Shown here: one piece after another, positions 27,857 to 37,242 of the stretch | How positions within the stretch are numbered: position 1 is the first letter of the stretch | How the letters are laid out: each line of letters opens with the position of its first letter | NCBI RefSeq assembly: GCF_008035925.1 | Contig: NZ_CP036264.1 | Location: forward strand, 2,019,409-2,083,408 | Source: Stieleria maiorica | GTDB taxonomy: Bacteria > Planctomycetota > Planctomycetia > Pirellulales > Pirellulaceae | Length of the DNA stretch: 64,000 nucleotides | Direction: 5' to 3' | Notes under the pieces: generated by a model | Told to the model about the DNA's origin: nothing | The model's database searches: none | Seen by the model: only the letters and a program-made list of their open reading frames with translations | Program-made: the position numbers and the translations under genes

Positions 27857-28768
27857 CTATTGGTCCGATCGATCGCGATCCACTGCGGTGAGAAACTGGT
27901 CGATCAATCCTTCGGGGGCTTTGACGATGTGCTGGGGGCCGGGAAACCTTCCGTTTTTGACATCGTCGATGTAGTCCCGAAACCCTCCCACGCGCTCGGC
28001 CTGGATCTCCTGCTCCATCTTGTACAGGTTTCGATACTGTTTGGTGTGTCGTGGAAAGGGAGGGGCGTGATTTCCCAAGATGTCTTCGGCGAACATGAAT
28101 TGAATGTCGCCACCGCTGCCGGCGCCGATCGACGAGGTCACCAGACGCGTGCGGGTGGAGATTTCCGCGAGCAACTCGGCCGGAACGACTTCGACTTCGA
28201 CCGCCCATGCGCCTGCTTCTTCGAACGAGCGTATCTGCTGGAAAACCCAGAGCGCCTGTTCAATGGTCTTGCCGACCGCCCTCAGGCCTCCCGTCCAGGT
28301 GCTCAACCGCGGCACCAGACCGGCGTGCGCTTCCACGGGGATCCCCGCGTCCGAAACGGCTCGAATGAAATCCGGTCCCCATTGGCACATGATCCCATCG
28401 GCGCCCAGTTCCATCGCGTCATAGCCGGCACGGACCGCTTCGGCCGCGGTGGTGATCTTGGTCAGCCCGATACAGAACGTCATGAAGGTGTTCGGCGCCG
28501 CATTTCGGATCGCAACGGCGTCGGCCGGATTCGCTGGATCAAACTTGACTTTCAGCGTATCGATCCCGGCCTCTTCCGCCGCCGCCGCCTCGCGGGTCGT
28601 GAAGGGCATCGTCTCGGTAAGAACCGTTTTCCCCTTCAAGTCTTGAAGGTGCTTGATCGTGTGGTTGCGAGTCGCATACGCCCCGCCCAGGGTCATGGTC
28701 CGGTGCAATCCTCGCTTGTGGGCATCTCGCGGAGGCAATGCGTTGGAAGGGGTGCCGTCAGATTTCAT
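27857..28768 (-). CDS. PanB-like (ketopantoate hydroxymethyltransferase family) enzyme
   Basis: 303 residues, longer than typical PanB (about 264). The TIM-barrel signatures align with PanB: GIPVEAHAGLVPRL (PanB GIPVMGHLGLTPQ), EEAGAWAVEVEVVPAELLAE with the catalytic-type Glu before VP, and SSIGAGSGGDIQFMF (PanB GIGAGPDCDGQ). The N-terminal third diverges from PanB, without the usual metal-binding D-D-E set at clear positions, so the standard ketopantoate reaction is not assured. Related enzymes include phosphoenolpyruvate mutase/isocitrate lyase superfamily aldolases. It is monocistronic, next to a tandem repeat. Best call: PanB-like aldolase of unconfirmed substrate. Confidence 0.72.
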   Translation of the reverse strand: MKSDGTPSNALPPRDAHKRGLHRTMTLGGAYATRNHTIKHLQDLKGKTVLTETMPFTTREAAAAEEAGIDTLKVKFDPANPADAVAIRNAAPNTFMTFCIGLTKITTAAEAVRAGYDAMELGADGIMCQWGPDFIRAVSDAGIPVEAHAGLVPRLSTWTGGLRAVGKTIEQALWVFQQIRSFEEAGAWAVEVEVVPAELLAEISTRTRLVTSSIGAGSGGDIQFMFAEDILGNHAPPFPRHTKQYRNLYKMEQEIQAERVGGFRDYIDDVKNGRFPGPQHIVKAPEGLIDQFLTAVDRDRSDQ

Positions 28769-28893
28769 AGGATTCGTTTGCTGTATTGAAGAGTTGGTAT
28801 TTCGCCCCGGGCGGATTCACTTGACAGCACCAATTGACTTTGAATTGATGCCAACGACAAGATCGGCAGGATCGGGATGACGTAAAGGGTCAA

Positions 28894-29005
28894 AACGATG
28901 GGGGCAGAACGATGGGGGCAGAACGATGGGGGCAGAACGATGGGGGCAGAACGATGGGGGCAGAACGATGGGGGCAGGGCGATGGGGGCAGGGCGATGGG
29001 GGCAG
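28894..29005. repeat. 14-bp tandem repeat, eight units
   Basis: Six perfect AACGATGGGGGCAG units (28894-28977) and two GGCGATGGGGGCAG units (28978-29005), without spacers. The unit resembles the GGCAGAATGATG element scattered at 17232, 37243, 42238 and 58387. Predicted proteins across it are only Pro-rich artefacts, so it is non-coding. It lies between the PanB-like and AGCS genes. Confidence 0.9.
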
Positions 29006-29076
29006 GCCGATCGCCAACTGAAATTGTTTTGCCCCCATTGTTTTGCCATTTCTTGGCAGGTGGGGCATGCGAAAGG

Positions 29077-29163
29077 GGTAGGAAGGTTTTGGAGGTAAGA
29101 AAAAGACTTCTGCGTCGACTCGGGTTTCTCCCTCATTGTCTTACCCCAAAAAATCTTCCTACC
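29077..29163. repeat. MITE-like inverted repeat, GGTAGGAAGRTTTTGGAGGT family, copy 1
   Basis: The left end, GGTAGGAAGGTTTTGGAGGT, and the right end, a close inverse with AAAAATCTTCCTACC, enclose about 45 unrelated bases. Similar elements occur at 38971-39058 and 42094-42184 (reverse). The right part of the gap to 29311 has no other feature. Confidence 0.7.
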
Positions 29164-29311
29164 AGCGTTTTCATGATGCTCTCTCGATTCGTGTAAGCTA
29201 TCTCGATCGCTAACCAATCGAAAACGATTCAATCAACAAGCCGTCAATTGTCTGGTCAGCCGATCGCTGTGCGGGAGGGGGTGATGGACAGGGGAACGAA
29301 GGGATGAAGCC

Positions 29312-31078
29312 ATGACGGACAGCCTGCTGTTAAGTTCCTTCGAGTTTCTCGATCCGGTCAACGAGATCCTTTGGGGGCCTTGGACTCCGTATGCGTTGCT
29401 CGCCGCGGGCGTCCTGTTCACCGTCTGGACCCGGTTCATTCAGTGGACCGTGGTGACACATGGTGTGGATGTGATTCGCGGCCGCTATGACAACCCGAGT
29501 GACCCGGGGGCGATCAATCACTTCCAAGCGCTTTCGGCAGCGCTTTCGGCGACGGTCGGCTTGGGAAACATCGGAGGCGTCGCGCTCGCGGTGGGCACGG
29601 GCGGCCCCGGCGCTCTTTTTTGGATGTGGGTCGTCGGTGTGATCGGGATGGCGCTGAAAGCCGTCGAAATCACACTCGCGATGCTGTATCGAAAGACGGA
29701 CGATCCGGAAAATCCGTCAGGCGGCGCGATGTGGGTCGTCGAGCAAGTGCTGGGCAGCAAGGGGGGAATCTGGAAAGTCATCGGCCGAACGTGCGGCGTC
29801 TTCTTTTGCATCACCCTTGTCATCGCCACGTTCACCAACGGAAACATGTTCCAGGCGTGGAGTGTTGCCGAATTGACTGAGCGACACTTTGGCGTCCCAA
29901 AACTTTCCACCGGCATTGCCATGGCCCTGATCGTGGGCCTGGTGATCGTCGGGGGCATCAAACGGATCGGTAGCGTCGCTGGGACACTGGTCCCTGTGAT
30001 GTGCCTGATGTACTTGGTTTCTGCGTTCGTCGTCTTGGCGATTCACGTCACGGACATCCCGTCACTTTTGATGACCGTCATCCGATCCGCGTTCCAGCCG
30101 ACCGAAGCGGTCGGGGCGTTCGTCGGCGGTACGGCCGGATGGGGATTCATCCAAGGGATGAAGCGGGCGTTTTTCTCCAACGAAGCCGGCCTGGGATCCG
30201 CGCCGATCGCCCACGCGGCCGCAAAGACCAGCGAAGCGGCGCGTGAAGGAATCGTCGGCGGCCTCGGACCGTTCATCGACACGCTTTGCATTTGTACGCT
30301 GACAGGTTTGGTCATCCTGTGCACCGGCACATGGAATCGTGAACCGATCGGCGAGTGCGCGAAACCGCTTTCCGTCGAAAAGACCGCTCAACGCGGGGAA
30401 GACACGGTCGTCACGTTTTCGGTTGACTCGGCCGCGGAGCCGGAGGATCTGCCGACGGACGAATCGGGGGCGTGGGCTGTCGGCGACCGATTCTTTGTCG
30501 TCGGCGATGCGGGCGATGCGAATCAGCGCGAAACGGGAAGCTCGCGGGTGAAGTTTTTTGGCGAGATCACCCACGGCCAAGAACCTTCCATCACATGGGA
30601 ACCGCTCTCGGTCGATCCGCGCGATTGGGATGGCAGGCTCGGTGAGATCACGATCGTGTCGGCCGCCGTTTATCGCGACTATGCCGGTGCCGAGCTGACC
30701 GCATTTGCTTTCGACCGCGAATTCCCGGGGCTCGGCGGCTGGTTGGTACCGCTCGCCGCGTGGCTGTTCGCAATTTCATCGATGATTTCTTGGAGCTACT
30801 ACGGCGAACAAGGGATGATCTACCTGCTGGGCCGGCAAAGTGTGTTGCCTTTTAAATTCGTGTTCTTGGCCGGTGCGGTTTACGCCGCCAATTGGATCGA
30901 GAACGCCGACGAAATGGTGAAGCTGATGGATCTCGGCACCGGCGCCATGCTCTGGTCCAATATCCCCATCGTGCTGGCGCTGGGTTATCTCGCTGTCGGA
31001 TCGCTCAGTGACTATCGAAGGAAACTCGCCGAGGGAAAATTCAAACGTCACGATGAAGCCCAAGGGTCGCGGGAATAA
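29312..31078 (+). CDS. AGCS-family alanine/glycine:cation symporter with an inserted domain
   Basis: 588 residues, about 130 longer than typical AGCS carriers. The start ATG at 29312 has AGGGATGAAGCC upstream. Family landmarks are LSATVGLGNIGGVALAVGTG near residue 80, GGAMWVVEQVLGSKGG and KRAFFSNEAGLGSAPIAHAA near 285. These carriers move alanine, glycine or related amino acids with Na+ or H+. Between about residue 340 and 465 lies a polar stretch without helices (ERGEDTV-like, many Asp/Glu), after which helices resume at FPGLGGWLVPLAAWLF. The insert is presumably on one face of the membrane. A kinase gene with an amide-binding domain follows on the same strand after 205 bases. Confidence 0.92.
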   Translation: MTDSLLLSSFEFLDPVNEILWGPWTPYALLAAGVLFTVWTRFIQWTVVTHGVDVIRGRYDNPSDPGAINHFQALSAALSATVGLGNIGGVALAVGTGGPGALFWMWVVGVIGMALKAVEITLAMLYRKTDDPENPSGGAMWVVEQVLGSKGGIWKVIGRTCGVFFCITLVIATFTNGNMFQAWSVAELTERHFGVPKLSTGIAMALIVGLVIVGGIKRIGSVAGTLVPVMCLMYLVSAFVVLAIHVTDIPSLLMTVIRSAFQPTEAVGAFVGGTAGWGFIQGMKRAFFSNEAGLGSAPIAHAAAKTSEAAREGIVGGLGPFIDTLCICTLTGLVILCTGTWNREPIGECAKPLSVEKTAQRGEDTVVTFSVDSAAEPEDLPTDESGAWAVGDRFFVVGDAGDANQRETGSSRVKFFGEITHGQEPSITWEPLSVDPRDWDGRLGEITIVSAAVYRDYAGAELTAFAFDREFPGLGGWLVPLAAWLFAISSMISWSYYGEQGMIYLLGRQSVLPFKFVFLAGAVYAANWIENADEMVKLMDLGTGAMLWSNIPIVLALGYLAVGSLSDYRRKLAEGKFKRHDEAQGSRE

Positions 31079-31108
31079 GAAGCGGTTGCTTGCTGAGGCA
31101 ATCGTCGT

Positions 31109-31170
31109 GCGATGGGACCGAGAGGACACATCGAACTGATGGGTCGCATACGTCCAATCGGTCCCATCGC
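31109..31170. repeat. Inverted repeat between symporter and kinase
   Basis: GCGATGGGACCGA (31109-31121) and TCGGTCCCATCGC (31158-31170) are perfect 13-base arms, with weaker pairing outside. It could be a shared regulatory site, a terminator without a T run, or another dispersed repeat. Confidence 0.5.
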
Positions 31171-31272
31171 GACGTCGTCTCAGCGAGACGGAAACGTTCG
31201 CAGCTGTGACGACAACATGTTGGCCCGCCGATCGAATAGAATAGCAATCGGGATAGAAAAGTCGTCATGCGA

Positions 31273-31277
31273 AAAGG
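31273..31277 (+). promoter_or_regulatory. Ribosome binding site for the hybrid kinase
   Basis: AAAGG lies about 6 bases before GTG 31284. An in-frame TAG at 31254 closes the frame upstream, and no ATG or TTG precedes the GTG, so this start is well supported. The consequence is that the product has no signal peptide. Confidence 0.6.
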
Positions 31278-31283
31278 CTTGCC

Positions 31284-34103
31284 GTGGTCGCTCCCGATTC
31301 AGCCGCACCGTATTCCGTCGGGATTCTCCATTCGCTTAGCGGTGTCCTTGCCGGCGGAGAGTCGCTCGTGGCCGAAGCGACCAAATTGGCGATCGACGAA
31401 ATCAACGCTTCCGGCGGCATACTGGGGCGCAAGATCGTCGCTCGGGTCCGTGACGGCGCCTCCGATGCCGAAACCTTCGCCGAGCAGGCCAGACGATTTT
31501 TGGAAGACGATCAGATCCGAGTGATCTTTGGGTGTTGGACGTCCGCTTCTCGAAAAGCGCTGCTGCCGATTCTCTCGCGGCGAAACGGATTGCTGTTTTA
31601 TCCACTTCAGTACGAGGGGCTGGAAGAAAGCGAGAACGTGATCTACACCGGCAGCACGCTGAACCAACAAATCGAGCCGGCCGTCGATTGGGCGATGGAT
31701 CGCGGATGGCGCGACGCGGCCATCGTCGGGTCCGATTACGTGTATCCGCGGACCGCGAACACGCTGATGCACGGCATTCTGGAAAAACGCGGGGGCCGCG
31801 TTGTGAAGGAATGTTACGTGCCGCTGGAAGATTATGACGTTGCCCCAGTGATCGAAGAGATTCTGGCCGCTAAACCCGACGTGATCTACAACACGATCAA
31901 TGGCGCGGCCAACGCTGATTTTTTTCGGATGCTTTCCCAGCGAGGTCCGGGACCGGACGAATTGCCGGTCCTCTCGTTCAGCTTTTCCGAAACCGAACTG
32001 GCCGCCGTCCCCGAAGCGGTCGGCCACTATGCCTGCTGGGACTATTTTTCGACATGTGTGAGTGAGATCAACCAGCATTTTTTACCGCGGATGCGGGAGC
32101 ACATGGGATACGAGTGCCCGGTGTCATCGCCGATGGCAAACGCCTACACGCAAGTGTACCTCTGGAAAGCGATGGTCGAACAAATGGAAAGCTTTGACCC
32201 CGCCGATCTGGAAAACCACAGTTTCATCCTGGTCAATGGCCCTTGCGGCGTGATGGAACTACGCCGCAACCGACATGTTCGTAAGCGAGCCATGGTGGGC
32301 CGGGCAACGGAGCGCGGTGAGTTTGACATCGTTTGGCAATTCCCCGAAATGATCGACCCCGAACCGTGGTTCGGGGTCGATACCCTGCTTCGCGGCCGAA
32401 TCATCCACCAGGCACTCGAAGCGTTTCCCACCGTTGTGGATCTGCACGCAACGCTCAGAAGGGAAAAGGAGATCCAGGAAAAGCTGATCGAAGAACTGAA
32501 CGCAAAACAGGTGGAATTGGAAAAGGCCCGCGATGCGGCCGAAGCGGCCAACGAAGCGAAATCCGATTTCCTGGCGGCGATGAGCCACGAAATCCGCACA
32601 CCGATGAACGGCATCCTCGGGATGGCGCAGTTGCTGGGCGATGGCCCACTTTCAGCCACCCAATCCGAGCAGCTTGCGATCATCCTCTCGTCCGGCGAAT
32701 CCTTGCTCAGGATCATCAACGACATCCTGGATTTTTCAAAGATTAATGCCGGCAAGGTGGAACTGGAAAACATCGGTTTTTCGTTCCACGACCTGGTCAG
32801 CGAGACGCTCCAGTTGCTGTCGCCCAAGGCTCACGAACGCGGCATGGAAATCGAGTTGGATATCGATCTGAAGATGCCCGATATCCGTTCCGGGGACCCG
32901 ACGCGGATCCGCCAGGTGTTGACGAATTTGGTCACCAACGCGATCAAGTTCACCGAGAACGGCCGGATCGTTGTCGTTGCTCGACCGGACCTGGAATCAC
33001 CGGAACAAATCTGTTTGGAGGTCAAGGACACCGGAATCGGGATCTCCCCGGAAGCACAAAAGCGATTGTTTCAGCCGTTTGTCCAGGCTGATTCTGGGAC
33101 AACGCGCAAGTATGGTGGGACGGGGTTGGGACTGGTAATCTGTCGGCGGTTGGTGGAACGCATGGGGGGCACGTTGACGCTGGAAAGCGAAGTCGGCAGT
33201 GGCACAACCTTCACCGCCACATTGCCGATCCCGCCGACGGATAAGATCGATGTGGGCGCATCGATTCATCAATCCGAACCGCCCAAGGACTCGCTGGTCG
33301 GAAAACGCGTGTTGCTGGTCGATGACAACGCGATCAATCGTCGCGTGGCCAAGGGGTTACTGGAAGGTTTTGGGATCGTTGTCGACGCGGCGACCGGCGC
33401 AGATGATGTCAAACAACGCGTGCAACGCGATCCGGATTGTTTGCACGACCACGACGGGATGATCGTCGACGCCATGATGCCGGGGACGGATGGCTGGCAA
33501 CTGGCACGCTGGATTCGCGAGCAGCGGTACGGCAAGGAGATCGCGCTGATTCTTGCTTCATCGGCGATCGGTAGCGAAGAAGGTCACTCGGCGGCGGAGG
33601 CGGAATTGTTTTCGGTCGTGCTGCCAAAGCCGCTGCGACGCGGAACACTGTTTCGTGCGTTGGCGGTCGCGTTGGCCAACTGGAGTCCTCCCCAAGCCTC
33701 CACTCGCCAACAGCAAGTCCAGTCGCGACGCATCCTTGTGGCCGAAGACAGCATCGTTAATCAAGCCGTTGCTCGGTCAATCCTCGAACAAGAAGGACAC
33801 GACGTTACGATCGCAGAAAACGGCCAAGTGGCGCTGGACGCACTGACGGACGCCGACGCGTTTGATCTGATCCTGATGGACGTGCAAATGCCGGAACTGG
33901 ACGGATTGGAAGCCACCCGCCGAATACGCAAACGCGAGCAGGACAACGGTTGGCCGCGATGGCCCATCATGGCACTCTCGGGAAACGCGATGAAAGAGGA
34001 ACAGGACGCTTGCCTGGACGCCGGCATGGACGGCTGTCTGACCAAACCGATGAACATGAACGAAGTCTTGGCCCTGGTCGCCGCGACGCCTCGGCGCGAG
34101 TGA
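31284..34103 (+). CDS. Soluble hybrid histidine kinase with UrtA/AmiC-like binding domain and two receiver domains
   Basis: 939 residues. Residues about 8-395 match the urea/short-chain-amide binding proteins (UrtA, FmdD, AmiC): [65 protein letters not shown] and [16 protein letters not shown] coiled-coil (about 395-430) leads to the H-box [15 protein letters not shown] near 430, an HATPase domain with [11 protein letters not shown] and [19 protein letters not shown], then two receivers, [18 protein letters not shown] and [18 protein letters not shown], with phospho-Asp sites in [13 protein letters not shown] and [13 protein letters not shown]. No signal or transmembrane helix is visible, so sensing should be cytoplasmic. 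It probably senses imported amides, urea or amino acids; the adjacent AGCS carrier supports this only by position. Confidence 0.9.
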   Translation: MVAPDSAAPYSVGILHSLSGVLAGGESLVAEATKLAIDEINASGGILGRKIVARVRDGASDAETFAEQARRFLEDDQIRVIFGCWTSASRKALLPILSRRNGLLFYPLQYEGLEESENVIYTGSTLNQQIEPAVDWAMDRGWRDAAIVGSDYVYPRTANTLMHGILEKRGGRVVKECYVPLEDYDVAPVIEEILAAKPDVIYNTINGAANADFFRMLSQRGPGPDELPVLSFSFSETELAAVPEAVGHYACWDYFSTCVSEINQHFLPRMREHMGYECPVSSPMANAYTQVYLWKAMVEQMESFDPADLENHSFILVNGPCGVMELRRNRHVRKRAMVGRATERGEFDIVWQFPEMIDPEPWFGVDTLLRGRIIHQALEAFPTVVDLHATLRREKEIQEKLIEELNAKQVELEKARDAAEAANEAKSDFLAAMSHEIRTPMNGILGMAQLLGDGPLSATQSEQLAIILSSGESLLRIINDILDFSKINAGKVELENIGFSFHDLVSETLQLLSPKAHERGMEIELDIDLKMPDIRSGDPTRIRQVLTNLVTNAIKFTENGRIVVVARPDLESPEQICLEVKDTGIGISPEAQKRLFQPFVQADSGTTRKYGGTGLGLVICRRLVERMGGTLTLESEVGSGTTFTATLPIPPTDKIDVGASIHQSEPPKDSLVGKRVLLVDDNAINRRVAKGLLEGFGIVVDAATGADDVKQRVQRDPDCLHDHDGMIVDAMMPGTDGWQLARWIREQRYGKEIALILASSAIGSEEGHSAAEAELFSVVLPKPLRRGTLFRALAVALANWSPPQASTRQQQVQSRRILVAEDSIVNQAVARSILEQEGHDVTIAENGQVALDALTDADAFDLILMDVQMPELDGLEATRRIRKREQDNGWPRWPIMALSGNAMKEEQDACLDAGMDGCLTKPMNMNEVLALVAATPRRE

Positions 34104-34108
34104 TCGCA

Positions 34109-34951
34109 CTACTCGGCAATTACCCCGGTCAGACCGGTCAAATACGGCGTGCGTTGTTCGGCGGTGTCGCGATTCAGGAATTCGTCTGCCTGCCAAACGG
34201 TTTCTCCTTTGTGGGACAGTCGCAGTTGCCGCCACGTGAATCGGACGGCCTGAAACATCCACACGCTGTTTCCGTCGCGTTGCTGGACATCCAACCGCAG
34301 CAACAATTCCGGATCGGTCCCATTGTCCCAGACGAACGCGAACAGGGCGCCGTCAAATTCCGCGGTTGAATCGTCGTATCGAAACAGCGGCTGGGGCAGC
34401 AATCGCAGATGATTGGTCTGGCTGTTGTGGATCATTTCCGCTTTGAATTGTCGCGCGATCCCGCGCATTTGCACCAGCCGTTTCCCACCGTCGGTCGCGA
34501 CCGACGGCGCCGACGGCACGGGCTTCAATTCCAGCTGATCCACCTCCGGCGTCCAGCGTTTCCGCGGCGCATTGCCGATCGTCATCGGAACGATCGGCGT
34601 CGGCTGAAGCAGATGCAATTCGACAAATTCATAGTCCCGCTGATTGATGGGGATCGATCCGATGGTCCCGATCAACGCCAAGTGTTTCTTGGGCGTCATC
34701 CAAACGAAGACGCTGCCAAATACGTTGCCTTCGGAACTGAAACGAAACAGCGGTGTCTGTTGCCACTGATAGATCTCGCCGGCTTGCGACTGAAACTCCA
34801 ATTCCTTGGCGGTCTGGTCGAATCGCTGAAACAATCGCTCGCTGCGTTCGGTCGTTTCCTTGCCCGGAGGCGTCGGATCTTGCGCCACAGTGATGGAGCC
34901 CCATGCGCTGCCGATCATCAGAACAACACCCAACGTGCGAAACATCAGCAT
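34109..34951 (-). CDS. Secreted protein of an unnamed planctomycete family (paralogue of 19976-20785)
   Basis: Starting at the internal ATG near 34951 gives about 280 residues with a hydrophobic signal (MLMFRTLGVVLMIGSAWGS); a longer frame to 35032 adds an unlikely Arg-rich extension. The segments LRLLPQPLFRYDDS and GALFAFVWDNGTDPELLLRL match the paralogue at 19976. The N-terminal half contains ERLFQRFDQTAKELEFQSQ, a possible coiled coil. It ends 5 bases after the kinase stop, on the opposite strand, so the two genes converge tail to tail. Function unknown. Confidence 0.75.
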   Translation of the reverse strand: MLMFRTLGVVLMIGSAWGSITVAQDPTPPGKETTERSERLFQRFDQTAKELEFQSQAGEIYQWQQTPLFRFSSEGNVFGSVFVWMTPKKHLALIGTIGSIPINQRDYEFVELHLLQPTPIVPMTIGNAPRKRWTPEVDQLELKPVPSAPSVATDGGKRLVQMRGIARQFKAEMIHNSQTNHLRLLPQPLFRYDDSTAEFDGALFAFVWDNGTDPELLLRLDVQQRDGNSVWMFQAVRFTWRQLRLSHKGETVWQADEFLNRDTAEQRTPYLTGLTGVIAE

Positions 34952-35107
34952 GCTCTCTCCCCGATAGACTGCTAGATACCGTGGGCCACGACAGCCGGTC
35001 ACGTCGTGGCGACGAATCATTAACCTAATCAAAAACAGACGCGGTGTCTACTGCGGGGCGAGATTGGTTGATTTGTCTATTCATTCACACGTCACTCCCC
35101 GCTAAGT

Positions 35108-36064
35108 TCACTTCAATTCACCGAAATTAATCTGCCAGGACACGCCGAATTGATCGGTCAGCCATCCGAATCGCGTGCTGAAACCGTAGTCGTCCAGCGG
35201 CATCAGAACCTTGCCGCCCCGGGACAGTTTCTCGAAGACCGATTTTACTTGCGTTTCGCTTTCGCAATCGATAAACAGCGAGATCGACGGAGTGAAGTCG
35301 AATTCGTGTTCGACGGGACTGTCGATGCAAATCAGCTTAGCTCCGGCGACGCGAAACGTGGCATGTTTGATCGTCCCGGCCTTTCCGTTTTCACCCTCGA
35401 CGTACTTCGTTACCGTTTCGATCTCGCTGTTGGGGATCGTCCGGGTGTAGTAGTTTATCGCCTGCTCCGCATTTCCTTGGAACATCAACAGCGTCGCGAC
35501 ATTCGGTTTTCCGGTCGACTGCGAATCCTTCACGCGAATCAGTTCACCCGACATGAATGTTTTCCAGTTGCCGTCGCCGCCGCGGATCTGGGACGTCGTG
35601 ACGATCCTGTCTTCGTTGCGGAATTCATAGAGATCTCGATAGCGAGCGGTTGCCCCTTTGTCGGTCATGCTGGGGCCTTCGGCGACAAAGGTCAGCTGCG
35701 ATTTCTCTTGGTCGAGTTCGCCTTCGTAGTTCCATCGATAGTCAAGTGCGTTGTCCACCCAGGTCGCGATAAAAACGTTTCGTTTTGAATCGACGCCGAG
35801 CGTCTGGAGGGCGTGACACTGGAAGCCACCCATGTTTGTCTGGAACTCGTTGACCACCCAGCGGTTGCCGATCGAACGCGACGTCATCGATCCGGTGTGC
35901 GTGACGGTTTTGTCCGGCGATCGGGACACCGTCCGCCACCTGCCGTTGAATTTCTGTAGCCATCGCATTGACGCGGTGTCATCGTTCTCGGAGGTCTCTT
36001 GGGCGACGGCGAATGTCGACAGCACGATCAATAGGAAACTGGCAGTCAGTGGGATTGTTTTCAT
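35108..36064 (-). CDS. Secreted DUF1579 - PhnB-like (VOC) fusion protein
   Basis: The ATG at 36064 gives 318 residues with signal peptide MKTIPLTASFLLIVLSTFAV. The longer frame to 36457 reads through a repeat and into the next gene and is rejected. Residues about 30-170 match DUF1579 (WLQKFNGRWRTVSRSPDKTV, then RDLYEFRNEDRIVTTSQIRG). Residues about 185-315 match the PhnB-like glyoxalase/VOC domain (VATLLMFQGNAEQAINYYT, ending FGWLTDQFGVSWQINF). Both halves often occur separately; a combined secreted form is unusual. Catalytic roles are unassigned. Confidence 0.82.
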   Translation of the reverse strand: MKTIPLTASFLLIVLSTFAVAQETSENDDTASMRWLQKFNGRWRTVSRSPDKTVTHTGSMTSRSIGNRWVVNEFQTNMGGFQCHALQTLGVDSKRNVFIATWVDNALDYRWNYEGELDQEKSQLTFVAEGPSMTDKGATARYRDLYEFRNEDRIVTTSQIRGGDGNWKTFMSGELIRVKDSQSTGKPNVATLLMFQGNAEQAINYYTRTIPNSEIETVTKYVEGENGKAGTIKHATFRVAGAKLICIDSPVEHEFDFTPSISLFIDCESETQVKSVFEKLSRGGKVLMPLDDYGFSTRFGWLTDQFGVSWQINFGELK

Positions 36065-36153
36065 CAGATTGATCCAGTGTTTGCAGCGAAATGGCACGTT
36101 CAACGGCGTGCACCGTAACCTGACGGTTTGGCTTTGGCAAAGTACTCGTCGTC

Positions 36154-36310
36154 GACCGCAGTTTCGTTTTCGATTGGGCTGGACAGTCGCCGTCCTCTCC
36201 GCAGTCGGCGCGGGGCAAAGCTTCGCTTTTGCGGGCACGCCGAGTTCGGAGAACACGGCGACCCTCCGAACGAATCGCCCGGTTCGCAAATTGAGTTGCG
36301 GTAGACTACT
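36154..36310. repeat. Dispersed repeat, GCCGACCTCGGAGAGGACG family (reverse, long copy)
   Basis: Contains CAGTCGCCGTCCTCTCCGC, CAAAGCTTCGCTTTTGCGGG, GCCGAGTTCGGAGAACACGG and, at the end, GAGTTGCGGTAGACTACTCG. It is the longest copy of the family and fills the gap between the DUF1579 gene and the alpha/beta hydrolase gene. Confidence 0.75.
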
Positions 36311-36314
36311 CGGC

Positions 36315-37184
36315 TTATCGGTCGGCCACCTGAGCATTGATCCAGTCCAAGAGACTCTGCAAGTAGGCTTCACGCTGGATGTCTTGGTGCAGGTCGTGCG
36401 CCCCATCGGGCCAGATTTGCATGCTCGCGCGGCCGTGGGAGTTTTCCACGAATTCAACCGACGCCCGGTGGCAGGTGATCACGTCGGCATCCCCGTGCGG
36501 CACCAACGTCGGCGTCGAAAGCGCCGTGGCATGCTCGATCGCCCAGCGTCCCGAGTCGATCAAATCCCGCCCCAGTCGCAAGCTGACCTGCTGTTGCACG
36601 AGCGGGTCGTCCAGAAACTCGCGTTGCTTCTCGGGATCGCGACTGATATCCGCCGGATCGACCGGTTTGTCCAACAGACGATCCGGAGTCAGGTGCGATA
36701 ACAACCGAAGCAGCGCCAGGCGGATCGGGCCGGGCGGGTTGACCGCTCGCAACATCGGAGAGGCTGCGACCACCCAATCCATCGGGGAGTAACCGCGCAG
36801 CTGATGATTCAACACAAGGTTGCCGCCCATGCTGGGACCCAAAAAACCGACCGATGCATCCCGATGCAACTCTCTCAGCCGGCTCAAGAATGAGTCGATG
36901 TCCTGCAACAGCGATTCATAGCTTGGGATCAGCATCCGCCGGCCGGGAGTCTTGCCGTGTCCACACTGGTCGTAGGCATAGACGTGGACTCCGCGACTGG
37001 CGAACCAGCGTCCCGTCTCATCAAACCGCCCCGAGTGATCTCCCAGACCATGAACCACTCCCATGACGATTTCGCGTTGAAGTGATGACGATGGGGAATC
37101 GGGTGCCAGCCAGGACCGCACGAAACGATCGTGATGCCCCAGCGTCCACGTTTGCTCGCTGCAGTTCAATTCGCTTGCGTGCAT
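36315..37184 (-). CDS. Alpha/beta hydrolase, monoacylglycerol-lipase-like
   Basis: 289 residues, no signal peptide. The catalytic elbow is GPSMGG (G-x-S-x-G), preceded by VHGLGDHSGRFDETGRW, which matches the HG motif of serine aminopeptidase S33/lysophospholipases. The acid/base partners are in PHGDADVITCHRAS and DGAHDLHQD. The pattern YAYDQCGHGKTPGRR near residue 70 is the monoglyceride lipase-type signature. Hydrolysis of short or long acyl esters is inferred. It is flanked by dispersed repeats and is probably a single-gene transcript. Confidence 0.88.
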   Translation of the reverse strand: MHASELNCSEQTWTLGHHDRFVRSWLAPDSPSSSLQREIVMGVVHGLGDHSGRFDETGRWFASRGVHVYAYDQCGHGKTPGRRMLIPSYESLLQDIDSFLSRLRELHRDASVGFLGPSMGGNLVLNHQLRGYSPMDWVVAASPMLRAVNPPGPIRLALLRLLSHLTPDRLLDKPVDPADISRDPEKQREFLDDPLVQQQVSLRLGRDLIDSGRWAIEHATALSTPTLVPHGDADVITCHRASVEFVENSHGRASMQIWPDGAHDLHQDIQREAYLQSLLDWINAQVADR

Positions 37185-37242
37185 GTCGGCCGGTCCTTGG
37201 GGATTTCAATCCGGGCGTCGGGTGGATGGTGGATGGTAGGGA

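Noticed and set aside
28894-29005. CRISPR-like array
   Set aside because: Units are contiguous 14-mers without unique spacers and no cas gene is near.
36065-36457. Extended N-terminus of the DUF1579-VOC protein
   Set aside because: The extension is Arg/Ser/Pro-rich and runs through a dispersed repeat into the next gene; the ATG at 36064 starts a clean signal peptide.
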